Shown here: positions 13,946 to 17,633 of the stretch, in pieces
Layout: each line of letters starts with the position of its first letter
How positions within the stretch are numbered: position 1 is the first letter of the stretch
NCBI GenBank assembly: GCA_023431405.1
Contig: JAEYVZ010000003.1
Location: forward strand, 1-17,633
Length of the DNA stretch: 17,633 nt
Direction of reading: 5' to 3'
From: Actinomycetes bacterium
GTDB taxonomy: Bacteria; Actinomycetota; Actinomycetes; Actinomycetales; Microbacteriaceae
Notes under the pieces: generated by a model
Told to the model about the DNA's origin: nothing
The model's input: only the letters and a program-made list of their open reading frames with translations
Database searches by the model: none
Translations under genes and position numbers: made by a program

Positions 13946-15415
13946 TCAGTGCGCGATCACGAGCGACCCTGCCGCGCGGCCCGACCGCAGGTCGTCGACG
14001 GCCCTGCCGGTGTCTGCGAACGCGTATCGCGTCACGGCGGGGGCGAGGGAGAGGGTGTGCGCCAGTCGGAGCAGGGCCGCGCCGTCGGCGCGGGTGTTCG
14101 CCGTGACTGTCCGCAGATCCCGCTCCTGGAAGAGGTGGCGGGTGTAGTCCAGAGCCGGGATGTCGCTCATATGGATGCCGGCGAGCACCACCGTCCCACA
14201 CGGGCGGGTCGCCTGCAACGCCGCCGGAACGATCTCGCCGGCGGGCGCGAACACGATCGCCGCATCGACGGGCTCCGGAGGAGGGGTCGTCGCGTCGCCG
14301 ACGAACACGGCACCCAGCCGCCGGGCCAGGTCGCGGTTGCCCTCACCGCGCGTCATCGCGAGCACCTGCATCCCCTGTGCGATCGCCACCTGCGCGGTGA
14401 GATGCGCGCTGGATCCGAACCCGTAGACGCCGAGCCTGCCACCGGGTGGCACGTTCGCCCGGCTCAATGCCCGGTAGCCGATGATGCCCGCACACAGCAG
14501 CGGCGCCACCTCCACAGGGTCGACCTCGCCGGGGAGCGGGTAGACGAACGCCTCCGGCGCCGTGAGGTAGTCGGCGAAGCCGCCGTCGGCATCCCAGCCG
14601 TTGTAGAGCGACGCCTGGCACAGGTTCTCCGCGCCGTCCCGACACCATCGGCAGACGCCGCAGGTGCGGCGCAGCCAGGCCACGCCCACGCGGTCCCCGG
14701 GATGCAGCCCGCGCACCTCCGGTCCGGCTTCTTCGACGATGCCCACCACCTGATGGCCGGGGACGACGCCGGCGCGATGAACCGGGATCTCCCGGTCGAT
14801 GATGTGCAGATCGGTGCGACACACACCGCACGCCTCCACCGCGACGAGCACCTCGTCCGCCGCAGGGGCGGGTACGGGCCTGGTCGTCGCCAGCAGCTCG
14901 CCGGCGGCATCGCCGGTGGCCCACACCCGCATCGTCGCGGGCGCGCGCTGCGGGGCGCGCACGTCGCCGAAGCGGCGCCCGGTGACGCTGGCCGGAACCA
15001 CCCGCAGGAAGTCGTCTTTCGGCGTGGGGCTCCAGGACTCCAGTTCGAGGATGCCGGACGCCTCGATCTCGTCGTCGGCGTCGAGCCGGCGGGCCGTTCC
15101 GTGAACGACCACGCTCCACCATTGCCCGTGATCGTGACCGTCGACCTCGAAGGCGACGACGGCGTGGTCGAGGATGCTGCGCAGCTTCGTGCCGGGAGCG
15201 GATCGGAGGTAGAGGCTGCCGTCGTGCACGAGGTAGTTCATGGGGAACACATCCGGTGCGCCGCCTGCGCCGCAGGTCGCGAGGCGTCCCATCGGGGTTC
15301 GCCGGAGGTAGGCCCAGCAGTCGGCGGCGCCGAGGTCGCTGACCCCGAAGGAGGATGCCGGACGAGCGGGCATGCGTCGCGGCTGCTGGTACGGGTTGTG
15401 GCTGGCGCCGGTCAT
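13946..15415 (-). CDS. Fusion protein: PNPOx-like flavin split-barrel domain plus zinc-dependent alcohol dehydrogenase
   Basis: One uninterrupted frame of 489 residues. Residues 24-148 form a pyridoxamine-phosphate-oxidase-like split barrel: DLGAADCWAYLRRTPMGRLA, then FPMNYLVHDGSLYLRSAPGTKL, the usual FMN-phosphate region, and VVVHGTARRL. After about 14 residues comes a medium-chain alcohol dehydrogenase (162-489). Its catalytic zinc site is CGVCRTDLH (Cys199) and PGHQ (His221). The structural zinc cysteines are 252, 255, 258 and 266. A nucleotide-binding GVYGFGSSAH follows, and the end SGRAAGSLVIAH is normal. The dehydrogenase half resembles the TIGR02822-type zinc ADH family. ATG 15415 overlaps the GH65 stop by four bases (ATGA). 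Met162 has no ribosome-binding site, so a separate ADH start is unlikely. Substrates of both halves are unknown. Confidence 0.85.
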   Translation of the reverse strand: MTGASHNPYQQPRRMPARPASSFGVSDLGAADCWAYLRRTPMGRLATCGAGGAPDVFPMNYLVHDGSLYLRSAPGTKLRSILDHAVVAFEVDGHDHGQWWSVVVHGTARRLDADDEIEASGILELESWSPTPKDDFLRVVPASVTGRRFGDVRAPQRAPATMRVWATGDAAGELLATTRPVPAPAADEVLVAVEACGVCRTDLHIIDREIPVHRAGVVPGHQVVGIVEEAGPEVRGLHPGDRVGVAWLRRTCGVCRWCRDGAENLCQASLYNGWDADGGFADYLTAPEAFVYPLPGEVDPVEVAPLLCAGIIGYRALSRANVPPGGRLGVYGFGSSAHLTAQVAIAQGMQVLAMTRGEGNRDLARRLGAVFVGDATTPPPEPVDAAIVFAPAGEIVPAALQATRPCGTVVLAGIHMSDIPALDYTRHLFQERDLRTVTANTRADGAALLRLAHTLSLAPAVTRYAFADTGRAVDDLRSGRAAGSLVIAH

Positions 15416-17633
15416 CGCCGGGCTCCTTTGCGATCGTCGTGGTCGGGAGGGGCAGGGTGCGAAGGTGACCCCAGGCGCACCGTGAGGTCGCCCCCGCACG
15501 CCAGTGTGTGGGCGTGGCCCTCGATGACGACGCGGATGGGGGAGGCGGTCCCCTCGCGCGAGGAGAGACGGAGGCGCTGATGCGTCACCGTCAGCGCGAG
15601 CCAGTGACCGCGATAGCGCACATCGAAGCTGAGGCGTTCGATGGCGTCCGGGAGCTGGGGGTGGAGGAACACCGTGTCGTCGCGGATCTCCAGCCCCGTG
15701 AAGCACCGCTGGAGGATGTCGGCCGTCGCCGCCATCGCGCCGAGGTGGATGCCCTCGCGCGTCGTCCCGCGCTGCCGGTCGGTCAGGTCGGTGTCGAAGG
15801 CTTCGCGCAAGAGCTGCCACGATGCCCGCCGGTCGCCCCGGGCCAGCACCCATGCATGGACGACACGGCTCAGCGTCGAGCCATGCGTCGTGCGCTTCCG
15901 GTAGTAGTCGATCGTGGCGGGGATGGACGCCGGATCGAAGTCGTAGCCCAGACGGTCGAAGACCGCGGTGAGCTCCTCGGCGCTGAAGAGGTAGAAGAGC
16001 ATCAGGACGTCGGCCTGCTTCGCGACCTTGTACCGGTTGGCAGTATCTCCTTCCGCGGCGAGGAGGAGGTCGAGGCGGCCGACGTCGGCGCCGTATCGTG
16101 CTCGGTAGGCGTCGATGTCGAGCTCCTCGAGGTGCTCGTATCCCTCGAACTGCGCGATGAGGCCGTCCGGGAGGAATGGAACGTGGATTGTGCGACTGAG
16201 GCGCGACCAGACCTCCCGCTCTTCTGCGTCGACTCCGAGGCGCTGCCATACCTCTGCGTCGTCACCGCCGAGCGTGCGGTGTGCCTGAAGCGCGGTGGTC
16301 ATGAGCCAGGCGGTCATGACGGCGACGTATGCGTTGTCGTCGATGCCGGCGCCGGCCTCCCCGGCGGTGCCGTCATGGAACTCATCCGGCCCCATCGTCC
16401 CCCGAAGGTGGTACCGGCCCGTCCGCGGGTCGTACTCGGCGCGCGACGTCCAGAAGCGTGCGACCTCCACGATGAGCTCGGCTCCGAACGAGACCAGGAA
16501 GTTCACATCACCGGTCACCTGGAAGTAGTGCCACGTGCTGTAGGCGATGGCCAGTCCGACGTGGAACTGCCGTGCCGAGTGGTCCGGCATCCATGCCCCT
16601 GAGTGGGGGTTGAAGAAGGCCACCGGCGTCTCTTCTCGGCCATCGCTTCCGCTCTGCCACGGAAAGAGCGCACCCGCCTCGCCGATGCTGCGGGCGAGCC
16701 GACGTGCTTCGGGGAGGCGCCGGTAGCGGTACATCAGCATCGCCCTCGTGACCTGCGGCACCCGCAGGTTGAGCAGCGGGTAGACGAACAGCTCGTCCCA
16801 GAAGACCCGGCCGCGGTACCCCTCGCCGTGAAGGCCGCGGGCGGGAACGCCCACATCGGCGTCGGCGCTGTGCCGAGAGAGCGTCTGGGCCACGTGGAAG
16901 AGATGAAGGTTCACGGCCCGCTGCACGGCGAGCGAGCCTTCGACGCGGTCGCCGACATCGATCGTCAGCCGCATGCGCCGCCATACGTGATCCCATTCCG
17001 TCGCGTGCGCACGCCGGGCCGGTCCGGACGGTGCCGTGTGATCCAGCTCGCGCAACGCAGCGGCGGAGGGCTCCGTGATCGCATGATCGCGGGAGGTGAA
17101 GATCGCCGCGGTCTTGTCGATCACGACGGGTGACGCCGGCGAGACGGATGCTGTCCAGGTATGGCCGGGCCGCGTCGGCGCGGCATCCGAAGCTGTCGCC
17201 GAGCCTCTGGAGACGATCGTGCGGGCGGCGACGGAGATGCGGGTGCGCGACTGCGTGGTCTCCGCGACGACCAGACCCGTGCCGTCGGGGAGAGCCGCTG
17301 CGTCAAGGAGCGTCAGATGGCGAGCCGCGAGGCCGCGGAAGGCGACGACGTTGTCGTTGATGACATCGCCCGCGATCCACGCGCCGATCTCGAGCGTTCC
17401 ACTCCAATCGATCGGCACGACGGTGGCGCGCAGGTGCGCCACGTGGGGGTCGCTGAGCGAGACCCAGCGCTGCTGCAGGATGATGCTGCGTCGCCCGCCG
17501 GCATCGGTCACCCGCGTCTCCCGGTGCAGCAGCGCATGGCGCAGGTCGAGCATCCAATGGTCGTGTTCGACGGCCCTGTCGGGGGAGGGAAGCAGGTCCG
17601 ACTCGAAGGCGCCGACCGTGACAGGCAGCCAGT
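15412..17633 (-). CDS. Glycoside hydrolase family 65 disaccharide phosphorylase (5' end outside window)
   Basis: GH65 enzymes phosphorolyse alpha-glucosidic disaccharides such as trehalose, maltose, kojibiose or nigerose to beta-glucose 1-phosphate plus glucose; a few hydrolyse instead. The frame is open to the right edge, giving 739 visible residues with the N-terminus missing. Landmarks are RVFWDELFVYPLLN, TMGPDEFHDG (catalytic general acid Glu encoded at 16381-16383), the KQADVLMLFYLF segment, and the phosphate-site THGSTLSRVVHAW, followed by GTTREGIHLGAMAAT. The phosphate-binding motif makes a phosphorylase more likely than a hydrolase. Substrate preference cannot be read; actinobacterial homologues often sit beside a beta-phosphoglucomutase-like HAD gene, which may lie just beyond the edge. 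The stop overlaps the start of the downstream fusion gene by four bases. Confidence 0.9.
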   Translation of the reverse strand, partial: WLPVTVGAFESDLLPSPDRAVEHDHWMLDLRHALLHRETRVTDAGGRRSIILQQRWVSLSDPHVAHLRATVVPIDWSGTLEIGAWIAGDVINDNVVAFRGLAARHLTLLDAAALPDGTGLVVAETTQSRTRISVAARTIVSRGSATASDAAPTRPGHTWTASVSPASPVVIDKTAAIFTSRDHAITEPSAAALRELDHTAPSGPARRAHATEWDHVWRRMRLTIDVGDRVEGSLAVQRAVNLHLFHVAQTLSRHSADADVGVPARGLHGEGYRGRVFWDELFVYPLLNLRVPQVTRAMLMYRYRRLPEARRLARSIGEAGALFPWQSGSDGREETPVAFFNPHSGAWMPDHSARQFHVGLAIAYSTWHYFQVTGDVNFLVSFGAELIVEVARFWTSRAEYDPRTGRYHLRGTMGPDEFHDGTAGEAGAGIDDNAYVAVMTAWLMTTALQAHRTLGGDDAEVWQRLGVDAEEREVWSRLSRTIHVPFLPDGLIAQFEGYEHLEELDIDAYRARYGADVGRLDLLLAAEGDTANRYKVAKQADVLMLFYLFSAEELTAVFDRLGYDFDPASIPATIDYYRKRTTHGSTLSRVVHAWVLARGDRRASWQLLREAFDTDLTDRQRGTTREGIHLGAMAATADILQRCFTGLEIRDDTVFLHPQLPDAIERLSFDVRYRGHWLALTVTHQRLRLSSREGTASPIRVVIEGHAHTLACGGDLTVRLGSPSHPAPPDHDDRKGARR

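Noticed and set aside
14930..14932. Separate start of an independent alcohol dehydrogenase gene at Met162 of the fusion
   Set aside because: No ribosome-binding site or TANNNT hexamer precedes it and there is no stop codon between the two domains, so a fusion is the simpler reading. Internal initiation cannot be fully excluded.
15416..16249. In-frame upstream extension of the PNPOx-ADH protein into the GH65 gene
   Set aside because: The added residues are Arg/Pro-rich out-of-frame GH65 sequence. ATG 15415 begins just before the conserved domain and overlaps the GH65 stop.

Overview
The window reads as a chromosomal stretch from a high-GC actinobacterium. The class Ib ribonucleotide reductase operon nrdHIEF, short actinobacterial-style promoters, heavy G/C third-position use and the lineage-typical small hypotheticals suggest Microbacteriaceae, probably Microbacterium or a close relative. 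That placement rests on recognition and was not searched. There is no sign of a phage, transposon, CRISPR array, tRNA or rRNA. Most genes are ordinary chromosomal genes in small, tightly packed transcription units.

Left part (1-5789). A minus-strand operon runs DUF445 membrane protein > gamma-glutamylcyclotransferase-like protein > arginase/agmatinase-family ureohydrolase, which is cut by the window start. It is divergent from a CsoR/FrmR-family sensor repressor on the plus strand. Next come a minus-strand acyl-CoA dehydrogenase-like flavoprotein, a divergent plus-strand small hypothetical, and a minus-strand MFS transporter.

Centre (5790-10080). A 382-base non-coding region carries a likely leaderless promoter for the MFS gene, a short direct repeat, a cluster of DnaA-box-like sequences, and a pair of NrdR-box-like sites 32 bp apart. 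It leads into nrdH-nrdI-nrdE-nrdF. These encode the glutaredoxin-like reductant, the flavodoxin activase, and the large and small subunits of the dNTP-making enzyme. The operon closes with a strong intrinsic terminator at 10045-10080.

Right part (10081-17633). A minus-strand lipoprotein gene with its own terminator is followed by a plus-strand 106-residue hypothetical. A minus-strand unit then runs MFS transporter > DUF2804 protein > Rid-family protein, the first two overlapping by one base. A second minus-strand unit runs from a GH65-type disaccharide phosphorylase, cut by the right edge, into a single open frame that fuses a PNPOx-like flavin split-barrel to a zinc-dependent alcohol dehydrogenase. 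The two genes overlap by four bases.

The most unusual item is the PNPOx-alcohol dehydrogenase fusion at 13946-15415. Secondary points are the regulatory architecture before nrdH, three genes whose starts lie exactly six bases after a TANNNT hexamer, and four enzymes or sensors with changed key residues (ureohydrolase, CsoR-like sensor, acyl-CoA dehydrogenase, Rid protein). I see no clear multi-gene defence or mobile system.
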